The notes under the pieces: generated by a model | The model's database searches: none | What the model saw: the letters and a program-made list of their open reading frames with translations, nothing else | What the model was told of the DNA's origin: nothing | Source of the DNA: Stachybotrys elegans | Taxonomy: Eukaryota > Ascomycota > Sordariomycetes > Hypocreales > Stachybotryaceae | Direction of reading: 5' to 3' | DNA: 64,000 nt | Assembly: GCA_020746835.1 (NCBI GenBank) | Contig: JAGPNK010000011.1 | Location: forward strand, 434,001 to 498,000 | Made by a program: the position numbers and the translations under genes | Shown here: positions 10,123 to 21,874 of the stretch, piece by piece | Layout of the letters: each line of letters begins with the position of its first letter | How positions within the stretch are numbered: position 1 is the first letter of the stretch

Positions 10123-11049
10123 TCAGCCTTTGATCTTGCCACCTTCAGTGTTACGGAACATGGCTTCCAACATGTGGAACGCTTCCTTCTTGGAGGTTTC
10201 AATCTCTCCTGCCCTATCCATGAGTACCTTGACCTTGATCTCGTCATCAGATATGTCCTTCGCCTTCAGTAGGTTCCACGTTTCATCGGTGAACTCATCC
10301 AAAGGCAGCCCGAAATCCGCTTGTCCAGCGGCCACCAGCTCAGGCTGCAGAGAGTGCAGCTCGGTCTTCACAGCAGGCGGCATAATTTCAATGACGCGGA
10401 TATGCTGAGTCTCAGGGCTTGAAGGAGCGGATAGCTGCGAGCGAAGTGTCCATGCCAGGGAATGGATCGCGGCCTTGGTTGCACAGTAATTGGCACACCG
10501 GGCAATTGGAACAAGAGCCAGTCCGGATGATACCAAGACAATTGAGGCTGGAACAGGCTCGGGCGACTTTCCAAGAGAGATGAGGTGTGGGAGAAACAAG
10601 GCGATTGTGTGCAGTGGCGACAGGTAGTTTGTGTTTAGTTCCGACGTTAGCGAAGCCCGTGAAATGGTTTCAGGATGTGTGAAGTCCAAGGTGCGCTGGA
10701 ACCCAGCGTTGAGGACCACGCTCGAAAGAGATGGGTATTTCTTGGTAATTCTACAGATATTCAGCATCAATCGCGAAAATGGGATCTTGGGGACATCATA
10801 CTGTTCCACCCAGGCAGGGAGGGCATCGAGGTCGGAGATGTCAAAAGGCTCCGCGACAAGCTTGTCGGCTCCATGCTTTGCAACAAGCTCCTCGAGCCTC
10901 TCTTTTCGCCGGCCAACTGCTATGACGAAAATGCCGTCGGCAATCATCTTTTCCGCCAAGGCAAGGCCGATCCCAGATGTGGCTCCCGTGATGAGCACTG
11001 TCTGATATGGAAACGGCATCGTGAGTGCTGAGTCTGACGAGTTTGCCAC
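10123..11049 (-). CDS. Short-chain dehydrogenase (DltE-like SDR)
   Basis: Classical SDR oxidoreductase. TGATSGIG is at residues 21-28, VVLNAGFQ is the NAG block, the Ser-containing strand is IVLVSSGLA and the active site is YCATK. The frame is open throughout, but a 51-base segment at 10751-10801 begins GTATG, contains a CTGAAT branch-like site and ends TAG. Removing it joins VEQ directly to ITKKYPSLSSVVLNAG, matching the family, so I prefer exons 11049-10802 and 10750-10123 (291 residues); the unspliced form would be 308. A TATATAG sequence lies about 50 bases upstream. The substrate is unknown; related proteins are annotated as DltE-type oxidoreductases. Confidence 0.87.
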   Translation of the reverse strand: MANSSDSALTMPFPYQTVLITGATSGIGLALAEKMIADGIFVIAVGRRKERLEELVAKHGADKLVAEPFDISDLDALPAWVEQYDVPKIPFSRLMLNICRITKKYPSLSSVVLNAGFQRTLDFTHPETISRASLTSELNTNYLSPLHTIALFLPHLISLGKSPEPVPASIVLVSSGLALVPIARCANYCATKAAIHSLAWTLRSQLSAPSSPETQHIRVIEIMPPAVKTELHSLQPELVAAGQADFGLPLDEFTDETWNLLKAKDISDDEIKVKVLMDRAGEIETSKKEAFHMLEAMFRNTEGGKIKG

Positions 11050-12037
11050 TGACAGTTGAAGAACTCGACTCTCGGGAGGGATATTAGGAGACGGTGGGTG
11101 CTATATAGGATTATCGGGTGACTTGTTTGACGACACGCAGCCCGTTGCCCTATTGAGGAAATATAAGGATGGAGGCAGGAGAGAGAATGTTCAAAGAGAA
11201 GGTGAGCGTATAGCCCCTATTTATACCTTTGAGCAGTTTCACGTTCCAACACCTATGACCGCATGAAGCACACGTCTTATCAAGTTGGCTATCATAAAGA
11301 GGGGTAGGTTCCAGAAAGGACCTTTTCAGTCTAGGTAAATTGCATACGATATTTTGATTGGTGAGCCCCATGTATGCGGCTGAATTTTCCGCGGGTAAAT
11401 GTGTCAAAGGGTTGACAACATAGGCATGCTGTGCGAATACTTAAAGTGAAAATACTAAAAGCATGAAAATGGGAGGAAAATATTGAAACACTATTTCAAC
11501 ACGAGTAGAGCGAGGAGGCGAGGCACAATCGAGTCTCTAAACCGCTGCGTTACCAATCATAGTGGGCAACCTGTTCCCATTGCAAATGACGCATGTCTGG
11601 TTTGGGAACACGCTCAGTATCATAATATGAATCCTTAATTATGTGTTGCTTCACTACTTCGCTTTGGAAATTCGGCTGCAACTACGTGGATGGATAAATG
11701 GAGGGGCCCAGGCAAATTATGTATGGTGCAGGACTATTCGCTCTTCTTTCATATACTAGGATGGCCAAGGAGTACCATGCTGCTGATGCTCACGTCGATC
11801 CCAATAATAGTTATGTAGTCCGAGTCATCCTCATAAGCGGCATGCTGGCCAAGAAAGTAAGGCAACAGCCAAGTTTTGCTATGCCGATTTCCCGTAGAGC
11901 CCCATGATTTACGCGGCCGGCACACGTCTCAGACTTGGCGCTCTCTCACAGAAAAGGTTCGACAACGTGAACTCAAAGGTGCCCATTTTTGTCACACCTT
12001 CTCCCAAGCATTGAACCTCGCCTGGGATTCTGCCGCC
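11050..12037. other. Intergenic region
   Basis: Nearly 1 kb between two divergent genes (SDR and anoctamin), serving as their promoter regions. No coding signal recognised. Confidence 0.5.
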
Positions 12038-14312
12038 ATGTCAAAATTACAAGGGCCCTTGAACAATGTGTACGTGATACACTATGACTTCAGTGATACT
12101 AGTAAGTCGATTCCGGTGCTCCCCACTGTATCCCGGGCCGTCCGTAGGCGCTGACTCCCTGCAGGCGTCGATGAAGCCATTGCCCAGTTCACGGATATGT
12201 GCAAAGACTTGACTCAGGTTGGTCTGGAAATTGATGTGCGGGCAAGCGAGCAGGAATCTCTTCTGGTGTTTGTTACGGCGCCGAGGGACGTGCTTCGTCT
12301 CGCCGTCTATGACCTACGGTATGAAAGTCAATGTGTGTGTATCTACACGGCTAAATCCTGGGTTTAGGGTCAAGGATTACTTCCACAGCATCACCCAAGA
12401 GCATCCCGATGCTGCATTTTCTGACTGCGGCGTGGATGGTGATTTCGAAGCCGAAGATTTGCTATCCATGTACCATCTCGTCAACTGGTCAAAAGCCAAC
12501 GGCGGTGCTGCCATTACGCCGGGCTATGGGAAGTGGGAAAACGTGAAGAGCATTTTCCCCATACACAACGAATCTGCCAATGCCGCTCTACTAGGACACA
12601 TGAGCACACGCCTCTTCCTAGGCAGCCGTGACCTCGATCGGATTCGCGATCTGTTCGGCGTCAAAGTAAGTCCTCAAGCACTCATCCTTTATCTATGCAG
12701 GTACTGAGCATGGCAGGTTGCATTCTACTTTGCTTATATGCAAACCTACTTTCTCTTCCTTTCTTTCCCTGCCCTGACTGGCGTGTATGCTTGGCTTTGT
12801 TTGCCGTACTATTCCCCCACCTACGCCATTATAACCTTGCTCGGCTGCACTGTATTCCTGGAATACTGGAAGATCAGAGAGGTGGAGCTTTGCATCAGAT
12901 GGAATGTTAAAGGTGTTGGGAGAGCCAAAGTCAACCGCTTTGGACATAGCGAGCAAGGCTTCACAAGGGTCACATATGTCATGCGACAGCTGGTGCAGCT
13001 CCCTTTCTTCCTTTTTGCGTTTCTCTGCCTCGGAGTCGTCATCACGATTGTATTTGCGGTGGAGATTTTGATCTCGGAGGTTTATGAGGGTACATATACA
13101 GGATATCTTGTGGGTTCACACCATGCACGGCATGCGAGTTGGGCTGACAAACTCCAGGAGTACCTCCCTACCATTGCCCTGGCCATGTCACTGCCATACA
13201 TCAACTCATTTCTTGAAGATGCGGCTGTCGCATTGGCCGAGTACGAGAATCATCGAACGCAGGACGAGTACAACGTCTCAGTGAGCCAGAAGCGGTTCAT
13301 CCTTAGTTTCATCGCGAACTACCTGCCCATTCTTCTCACAGCATTTGTTTACGTACCCATGGGGGATACCATTGTGCCGTATCTAGAAGGCGCATTGAAG
13401 CAGATCCTTGGTACTCCAGCTGGGTCTCAGTTGGGCAAACAATCGTTTCATCAGGATCCTGATAGGCTAAGAAATGAGATGATCGCCCTTACTGTGACAG
13501 GCCAGCTCTCAGACATGTTTGAGGAGCTCATCCTGCCATACATCATGGAGCGAGCTAGGAACTGGTACAGGCGCTACCAGATTCGAAATGCCTATCTCAC
13601 CTCCTTTGAGGCAGTAGCTCCAGATGACCCTACCGAGAAGGCCTTTCTTAGTAGCGTTAGACGGCAGGCTATGCTACCCCAGTACGAAGTTCAAGAGGAC
13701 ATTGCGGAGATGGTTATCCAGTTCGGCTACTTGGCGCTCTTCTCGCCCGTGTGGCCACTCATCTCAATTGGGTTTGTCGTCAATAACTGGATTGAACTTC
13801 GCTCCGATTTCCTTAAAATCTGTTTTGAACACCAGAGACCTCACCCGACCAGAACAGAGGGCATTGGGCCATGGGTCAGCTCGCTCGAGACGCTTGCGTT
13901 CCTTGGAAGCATATCAACTGGAGCAATCGTCCACATGTTTGGCACTTCCTTCACGGAGAAGGAGCGCGTGGGAAGCAATATTTTGACCTATCTGTCTGAA
14001 TGGTCGTCCTGGTGGACGTTACCCGTTACCATTCTCGTCAGTGAGCATGTGTTTCTGGTGCTACGAGCCATGGTTCGTTTCATGCTCCAAGGAATAGGGT
14101 CAGAATTCATTCGCCGAGAGAAGGAGAATGAACTCAACCGTCGAAAGAGACATTGGGATATGCAAGTCAATATGTCAAAAGTTGAGATGGAACCTTCAAC
14201 CTTAGAAAAGCCCAGAACATCGACTATGGAGGACGTTCGAGATTCGCAAGCTTATAAAGCTGGCCTTCACTTGATCGAGGAACTGAAGATGATTCGGGAG
14301 AAGAAAAGTTGA
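12038..14312 (+). CDS. Anoctamin/TMEM16 family protein (Ist2-like)
   Basis: Multi-pass membrane protein of the anoctamin (DUF590) family, about 703 residues. Fungal members tether ER to plasma membrane and can act as lipid scramblases. Exons 12038-12101, 12165-12318, 12368-12665 and 12717-14312; all introns are GT-AG and phase-consistent, and the third junction restores VAFYFAYMQTY, a conserved start of the first membrane helix. The soluble N-terminal domain (about 170 residues) is followed by eight or more hydrophobic helices. Conserved blocks include LEYWKIREVELCIRWNV, SFIANYLPILLTAFVY and FGYLALFSPVWPL. The C-terminal tail is basic and heptad-like. It is convergent with the laccase gene, with only 179 bases between them. 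Whether it has the tethering tail of yeast Ist2 is not clear. Confidence 0.9.
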
Positions 14313-14491
14313 GTGATGGCACAACCAGGAGGACAAGACAATATTCCAGAAACAAAGAGCACTGAGCTATATATTGAAGCAGATTGTAGTTATTGATCGA
14401 AGATTGAGTTTATGTACAACAAAGGAGAACAGATAGCAGGCATCAAATTGACAGACAATTCATGAAAGTAGCAGTACCAAAGACCTATCAC

Positions 14492-16386
14492 CTACAGACC
14501 GCTATCAATCTGTTCGGGAATGTTGGTCTTGGTCCAGGCCCCCCACTGGCGACATGTCTCAGCGACAGTGTTTGGAACCCTCATTTTCTCTACCTGTGCA
14601 GGATTGGTGAGAAACTGGGTGAGAAGACCGGCCGAGACGTGCCAAGCAATGTGACAGTGGAAAGGCCAAACGCCAGGGTTGCTGGCAGCATCGAACTGAA
14701 TGACTACATGGCCACTGCCACGCACTTGGATGACGTCGCGCCGCTGAGGATTGCTGGCGCGAACGATGCTGCCATCCCATGCTCCAGGCCCCTCGTTCAG
14801 TACATACATGTCGAAGCCGTGCAAATGCATCGGGTGCCTAATCAGCCAGTTAGTGAATGGTCAAATGCCGTGTTCAACTGAAATTTGTAGACTCACGGTA
14901 TGGGACTGTTGTTGTTCACAACAACTCGAACACTCTTGGCATTACCCGTGTTTTGGACGTTCCAGATTGGATCAAAGGTAGTGTTGCCGAGATCAGCAAG
15001 CAGCAGGGTAGGGCTGTTCATGTTGCCTCTGAAAGCAACGCCGCCGAAAGAGAACAGTGTGTGGCCAGTCTCGTTCTGGAACAGCTCAATGTCCAGTGTC
15101 AAGACTTTGTCAGCCTTGGGAAGGGGCATTTTGACCTTGGGCTTGGTCAAAGCGAGATCATCATTGACACAAGTACCTGGATCGGGAGGATTGGTTGGCA
15201 CTGATGTGGGCTCCTTGTTCTGGTTGGCCCCATTATAGTAGATGGCGGCCTTTGCAAAGGGCTGCCTCGTGAGACCACAGATGGTGGAGATGTTGGCACG
15301 CATCCAGTATGCATCAAGTTTGCCGTCAGCCTTGACGAGAACATCCGTACGCTGGCCAATTCCCAGGGTCACGACATCCGTGTCATAAGGTTCGACAGAA
15401 ACAAAGTCGTTCGCAATGACTCGCATCTTGTGGCCATCAATTGAGAACCGCTGCAGGGCCTCGGCGCCAGAGTTGATCAAGCGAAGACGGTGGACCTTGC
15501 CACGCTGAAACTTGAACTTGGCCAGCCCGGCATTGTTCGTGCATGGTGTATTGTCACCAGCGGGCTTGGTGGAGCAGTTGAAGTTGTTCTTGCCGTTGAT
15601 GAGGTTGTTGTCAGAGAACACGATGCCGGGACCGGCAGGCGACATGACTTCCTGAACGAGATCATAGTACTCGGCGTGATACCAATCACTGAGAAGAACA
15701 GGACCGACGTCAATGTCGTACTTCTCAGTGCGAGGGCCATAGACAACAAGAGGACCAAACAAGCCACCAGCATACTGTGCAGAGTAGTGGGAGTGATACC
15801 AGGTAGAGCCATAGACATCGGCCTGAAATTGGTAGGTGAAGCTTTTTCCGGGTGCGATGGGGCATTGGCTGATGGAAGGGACACCATCGTACCATGGGGT
15901 TCCCTTCTGGAAGAAACCATGCCAGTGAACCGCGGTACCTTCCTCGGGTGCGGTGATGTTGTTGGTGACCTTGACTTGAATGGTGTCTCCCCAATTGGCC
16001 TCGATGGTTGGGCCAGGGAAAGCTCCGTTGACGAGCAGCACATCGCGCTGGTAACCATCAGGGGCAATGACGCCACGGCTAATGGTGAAGTCGTAGCGAC
16101 GAATTACACCCGTAAAAGGGACGTCTTTGTGATAATCGGTGAAGATGTCACGAAGACTCCAGGGGAAACCGTTGGGCAGTGGGTTGTTGACGAGAAACAG
16201 TGGAAGCCATGGAGCCAGAAGTGTGCCCAGGATGGACTTGCTGTTGATCCTGGTTAGAGAAACAAGCTAGCATGCGGTGGGAGGTGAGAGTTACCCGTTG
16301 GTTGAAGTTTGAGAGAGTGCACTGACAAGGCCTCCCACGCTGGGAGCAGCCTGTCGTGCCTCCAATAAGGCACTTGGAGATACCAT
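14492..16386 (-). CDS. Laccase (multicopper oxidase)
   Basis: Multicopper oxidase that oxidises phenols while reducing oxygen to water, 596 residues. Exons 16386-16295, 16249-14897 and 14837-14492, all phase-checked. The four copper motifs are present: HWHGF, WYHSHYSAQY, HPMHLHGFD (formed across intron 2) and HCHIAWHVSAGL, the last with Leu at the T1 axial position. The block NNPLPNGFPW is typical of ascomycete laccases. Odd point: the first 36 residues are not a classical signal peptide, and the hydrophobic stretch (ILGTLLAPWLPLFLV) comes at about 37-51, so it may be an internal signal/anchor. A TATAAA box is at 16499-16504. Pigment or phenol metabolism is likely; the specific role is unknown. 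Confidence 0.94.
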
Positions 16387-18935
16387 GGCGTATCAGTCGA
16401 GTGGCTATGGCTTGATCAGCGTGTCTCTAGCCTCGAGTCGAAGCTTGGTCTGGATTGAGGATGAAGAAACAATTCTTGTGAGCGCAACATCGTGACTCTT
16501 TATAGTTGGATGTAGCCGCCAGACTGGTCTAACAAGTTACGAATAGCCAAAACGGTGCACACCAGCATCTCAAAGATCGTAGAGCTCGAACCGAGAGCTG
16601 AATGCGAAGAATGGGATGGGACCCTCGATTTGGATGACTCCATCGTGTGTCCTGAGGATCGCTATGTCGCAATCTGAGCGTTAGGGGCATGCAGGAAATC
16701 GATATTCAGGGATGACCTTGCCAGAGCATGTCTGAGGTGAGCTCAGATGTACGCCCAGCTTCTCTTCGCAGCCCGCTTGTGAGTTGTCAGGAGCAGGGCC
16801 AATGCCCTGGGCCACTGACAAGGTTGACGCCAATGCAGGAGTTGGGCATATTTTTGTTGACATGTCGTCAACCTCGACCTCGCCTCACACCGGCTACACT
16901 TGACTACAAGGGGTTTGAATGGGGGGTAAGACGGTGCACTTGATGGCCGAATCGGAGTGGTGCGTAGCCATCGACTGGGCCTATCAGCTGCAGTTATGAG
17001 CCGTACCCGGATCCTCGGATGCCTCCGCCTCGTACCAACAAATGAGTCAAAGTGTAATTTCTATCTCACCTGACCTATGAAGAAGTGTCTGAAGGCTGCA
17101 ACCTACAAAGCGATGGGCTTAGCCTCGAGGCATGTGAATTTGAGATAGCATTTTCCTTCCCGTCCTCCTCGCTGGATTCATTTCTGCGTGAGAAACGAGG
17201 CGAGACCCTTGCTGATACGTGCAGTGAGCTGAAAGCCCGTGGGTCTACGGAATATACCGCGAAGCAGGTAAACGCCGAGCAAGAGGATGGCAAGATGAAA
17301 CGGACACCATTCTAGAGCTCCAGTTCAGGCACACACACAGGCACCACCCCCCACGTTGGAGCCAGCCAGAATACGAGCCCGTGGACGCTATTGGCTCGTG
17401 CATATGCACCCACGGGACGATAGGCGGTAGGCTCGGCTTCACTCATCATGAGACTCGAAATAGGTGCCGCGGCACGTCCAGCTCAGCACCTGAAGCAGCG
17501 AATGGGAGGGCTCCAAGGCCAAATTTAGGTCGCCGGCAGCCAGGCACGAGCTGACGCTTGTCGCGCGGATTCGCGTCGAGTGTAACCTGGTCATTTAACC
17601 GCCAATATAGCCGCCATGACCATGCAGCAAGTCTGCATGCGCTGGGACGATTCGCAGCAAGAAGACTTGCGGCTGCCAGTATCGGCTGAAGGGAATTTAT
17701 TACACGAGGCATAAACGAACGGCCCGAGCCGTACGTGCCTACTCCGGCCCATTGTCGCGGGTACGTCGCCAAGGTATGTGACTGAAAGGCACGTAGATCC
17801 GAGCTCCGAAGGCTTATTTGCCTTGTATATAGTATTTCCCGAGCGGCCTTGCTCACGGCATTTGACGTGAGACGTACCGCGAAATAATGCGGAGAGGGAG
17901 ATCGATCGGCAATAACGCGCTGACGCTGTTGCCGCCACACATGCAGGCGTACATCCAGGTTTCCGGCGTAAAGCCCGAAGTGAGCGGCGTGGCTTGGCAT
18001 TTTTCCTCTTTTCTTTTTCTTCTTCTTTTTGTTCCAATAGATACCGAGCGCAGGAGCGGGCGCTCCAATCCAGCTGGCCATACCCTGTCTGCGCATCAGC
18101 TCCAGCCGCCAGGCACGTACACCGCAAAGGTGTCACGCCAATCCTCTGAGGCTGAGAAGATGTTGGACATGGGTACCTTGCACCTCAGTGCTGCGGTGCT
18201 GGGGACTTTTGGTCGTTGGGCTCAGCTCGACGCTGGCCAGAGGCATTGTGCAGGTGCGCAGACATCGTTGCCCCTGTCAGCCTCGCTGGAGAGGAGCTGT
18301 GGTGGCTATCTTATCATGTGGTTGAAATCCTTCGAATCTCGTGTTGCTAAGGTTCCGGAGCAAACTGCGCTGATTAGCTGCGAGATGACATCAGATCCCG
18401 TGTGTGGCGGACTTGGTTATTCCATTGGCGTTGCTGCCTGTCAGATCCTATCTCATACATGGAATGCAGAGATCACGTGTATGAGACGCTCGCCAATTGG
18501 AAAAACATTCGTCCTGTACGGATGCAGTGTGGTATGTCTTACATGAGCTCGCATCCGGTATGGGCAACCAGCATTTTCCGACTTATTATTAGCTTGCGCA
18601 CCCACCATCTTGGGCCTCTTGTACAACGGGGTCTTTGTTCGTAATGCAAACATTGAAGATGAACCTTGAAGAAAACCTTGAAGATATTGTAGAATGATGG
18701 GTCAGTCCGTCTGGTAATATACACTGTCCTCATATCCGATGGCCTCGAGGCTTACCTTGATTGAGTATTGGCCGAAAGGGAATGACGGCTTTGTCATCAG
18801 CCTAAGGTTCTCCTCAGTCCTCCCCTTATTATGGACTGTCAGCAACTCCACTTCGCTGTCGTCAACATCTACACCGACATTTTGTGATCGATACATGGCA
18901 TCCACAGCTGCCGTTTTCCGTCACAAACGCTGGAC
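16387..18935. other. Long divergent intergenic region
   Basis: About 2.5 kb between the laccase and the C2HC/Zn2Cys6 regulator genes, which point away from each other. It holds their promoters. A pyrimidine-rich run lies at about 18001-18032. The longest open frame (17887-18546, plus) resembles no protein family and I do not call it. Confidence 0.5.
16499..16504 (-). promoter_or_regulatory. TATA box of the laccase gene
   Basis: TATAAA on the minus strand, about 113 bases upstream of the laccase start codon. Confidence 0.5.
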
Positions 18936-20273
18936 ATGGATCTTACCTGTGATATCTGCGGTAAAGAGAGCTCTTCCAGTATGCACTCGCATGCACCTGA
19001 CCGTTATCTCTCCCGCTGACCTTGCCAGAAATAACCCTCAAAAGACATCTGCGCTACTGTCGTAAGAAAGGTTTGGCCCGCAAAACACGTGTCAAATCAT
19101 GTCAGGCCTGCATCCGCGCTAAGACGAGGTGCGAGCCGGATATCACGGCGTGTACGAGATGCACGGAGAAAGGATTGCAATGTTCTCTCCTGCCACTACT
19201 GGACTCGTTCAGCATAGCCGACTTGAACCATAGCAACGTTGCTCTCCAAGATAGTTTGTATTACCTGTCGAAATTGTATCAATAAACATGCTAACTTGTT
19301 TACTTTCGGAGACGGACATGTCAACCCGCCTTTACAAACCCAGCTCCCATTTGACTTCCTATTCCAACCCACAGCACCGTCAGATGTTCGTCAGGATGGC
19401 ATAGCCCTCCAGGAAGCAAAACAGCTGGATTTCCATGGCTTGCAGGATGCTGTAGTTCCCCAGAATTCGCGGCTGTACGAGCCGAGGGTGTTCCAAACAC
19501 CCAGCAACATGATGGGCTCAACAATCGGGACGGGGATATTGCGTTCATATCCCAGTATGATGGTGGACAGAAAGACGCTGCCTGCATTTATCCACCCCAT
19601 GTGCTTTGGATCCGAGAGCAATAATTGGACCCTTCCAAAATCTCTCGAGAACGCCATTGTGGTTTCCAAGTTGTTTGCATCTCGATCTCCAGAGGCGCTC
19701 CCCATGATTCGACAGGAACAGCAACGCATTTCTGACGAAGCCGAGGAGATGGGACTAGAAGATATGCTCAGTTCGTGCCAAGCCCTTCTCATATATGTAC
19801 TGATGCGCATCTGTGACGGCGTATCGGAGGACCCGGAAGATGGCCGGTTGAATCAGCTCCTATTTCAGCTCTGCTGCCGTATTCCATGTTTGGGAGAGTC
19901 TTATGCAGAGATGAAGGACCTCTCGGTTTGGAAGCAATGGGTGATTGTCGAGTCAAAGCGTAGGGCAAACAACGTTCTTCGCCTGATGTGGCAATTGTAC
20001 GACCTGGGCACTGGACCATCCTGTCTCTGGGTCAGCGCCTACACCGCTATGCCGCTTCCCGCAAGCAAAGCACTGTGGAAGGCTTCCAACGAGGACGAAT
20101 GGGATAAGGAAAGACGTGCCAGCGCTCATTATAGCAAGCTAAGTCACCAAGATCTTATGAACTTCAAGGGGTCGGTGGAGAATGACGTCCCAAGCAAAGA
20201 TGAATGGTCGCGATGGTATTCAGACACTGATGAGCTTGGAATATTGGTCGCCATATCAACGAGTCTCTTGTGA
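18936..20273 (+). CDS. C2HC zinc finger plus Zn2Cys6 transcription factor
   Basis: Nuclear transcription regulator, 409 residues, with two different zinc modules. Exons 18936-18978, 19029-19253 and 19312-20273. Two donors are possible for intron 1 (18961 or 18979). Only 18979 gives a correct finger: C5-x2-C8-x12-H21-x3-C25. The Zn2Cys6 cluster follows at C39, C42, C49, C56, C59 and C66. Intron 2 uses a weak GTTTGT donor but has a perfect CTAAC branch site and correct phase. The C-terminal part is helical and resembles the shortened regulatory domain of this fungal subfamily. It is flanked by laccase and SDR genes; regulators of this kind often control neighbouring metabolic genes, which is inference here. 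Confidence 0.85.
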
Positions 20274-20732
20274 TTTAGAATCGCATAGCCACTAGTGCGG
20301 CGTGGCCATCATCCTTGGCAATCTTGATGATTTGAATGAGTTTGTGAGGTGACAGGGACGCCGAAGGTTATACAGGGAATCCCAGGTAATAAATACGGCA
20401 GCGGTTGAAGCTCTTGAAGGCCAAGGAAGATTATTTACGTGACCGTCATTGCAGGAGAGAAGTGAGTGTTTTGTTTCTTGGTATTATATAAGTAAGCCGA
20501 CAGCCATTGTGGCGGATCTCTCTGACAAATAAGGCAGAGGCTACGGACTTCCGTGTCGCGATGCTACGACCAGCCCACATTTGGTGAACTGGTTTGTAAT
20601 TGGCAGTTCAGGTATAAAAAAGCAAGCGATCCCAGGAAGATACGCTTCCACCCAGAAAACATCATCATCATCATTACAGTACAAGCAATTGCATCAGAAG
20701 AATCCTATTCGCACCGCATCACCATCATCATC
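20274..20732. other. Intergenic region with CAT repeats
   Basis: Promoter and leader of the SDR gene. Short CAT trinucleotide runs occur at about 20661-20675 and 20719-20733, probably in the 5' untranslated region. Confidence 0.5.
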
Positions 20733-21696
20733 ATGAGCGCCCCATTTCCTACCCTCGCCATCACCAAGACGTGGCACAATACCAGCTACCCTGCCATTTC
20801 TCCCACAAGAAAAGAGTTGTCGGCGGCTGGCAAAACCGTAGTCGTTACTGGAGGAGTGAGCTCTCTTCCCCAGACAGCTGCTCAATTGGATGAAAAGCTC
20901 ACAATAATAGGGGACCGGGATCGGGGCAAGCATGGCTCGCGCATTCGCAGCCGCGGGATCGACACAGATTGCCCTCTTCGGCCGACGGGAAAAGCCTTTG
21001 CAGGATACTGCCAAGGAACTTGAAAGCAATTTTCCCGGTCTTCAGGTCCTGACCTACAGCGTCGACGTCACCGTCAAGGCCCAGGTCGACACTGCATTCG
21101 ACTTTGTGCACAGCAAGTTTGGCCCCATCGATGTTCTGATGAGCAATGCCGGCTACGTGCCGACGGGGCTCGACCCGATCAGCAAGCTGGATGTGGAAGA
21201 TGTATGGACTGCCTTTGAGATTAATGTCAAGGGCAGCTTGCACGTAGCGCAAGCATTCAGCAGGACTTCTCGCGAATCAGGGGCAGTGGTAGTCGACACG
21301 TCATCCGTTGTCGCCGTCTTGCCGCCTTGGCCCGGTGCGGTAGGATACACGTCGAGTAAACTGGCGTCCGCAAAGGTCTGGGAGTTCTACAGTGCCGAGA
21401 ACCCAGAGACGCGAGTTGTGAGCATTCAACCTGGAACGGTCGCCACGGACATGGCAGAGAAAGTGGGCGTGAAGGGCCCTTTCGATGATGGTAAGTTTTT
21501 CGTGTCTAATTTCTGGAGCGAGACTGATGGAAGAGCAGCCGACCTCGCATCCCACTTCTCAGTTTGGCTCGCCAGTCCCGAGGCGCACTTCTTGGACGGA
21601 AAATACGTTATTTCCAACTGGGACGTGGAAGAACTCAAGGCCCAAGCGGACAAGTTCGCGAAGACCGACTTTGGATCTATTAGACTCACTGTTTAA
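20733..21696 (+). CDS. Short-chain dehydrogenase/reductase
   Basis: SDR oxidoreductase of 286 residues. Exons 20733-20855, 20911-21490 and 21539-21696. Intron 1 splits the cofactor motif; joining the exons gives TGGGTGIG at residues 39-46, which fixes both splice sites. Intron 2 (48 bases) is a multiple of three without a stop; its removal gives DDADLASHFSVWLASPEA, the usual C-terminal block. Other motifs are the NAG block (MSNAGYVP), VVDTSSVVAV with the catalytic Ser, and YTSSK. The protein resembles fungal SDRs related to norsolorinic acid ketoreductase-like or NAD(P)-dependent dehydrogenases, but the substrate is unknown. Divergent or tandem neighbours are the zinc regulator and a sugar transporter. 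Confidence 0.88.
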
Positions 21697-21874
21697 CACC
21701 GCCGAAGAGTTACGTAGTTTCGTTACAACATATTTAATCATTGCTACAATGTATCCTCGATACTCTGCACCACATTCTGTTGAAAACTTTAGATAATAGA
21801 TTACTTGCTTGCCCAACAAGACACGTCAGAGTAGCGGAAGATAAAGCTGATCGGAGAGTAGTCTATTGACCCAT

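Noticed and set aside
16416..16490. A 24-codon upstream frame before the laccase start (minus strand)
   Set aside because: Its ATG lies only about 9 bases from the TATA box at 16499-16504, so it is probably upstream of the transcription start.
17887..18546. Open frame of 219 residues on the plus strand
   Set aside because: No family motif, unnatural composition and a position in a promoter region. The pyrimidine-rich tract inside it is typical of promoters.
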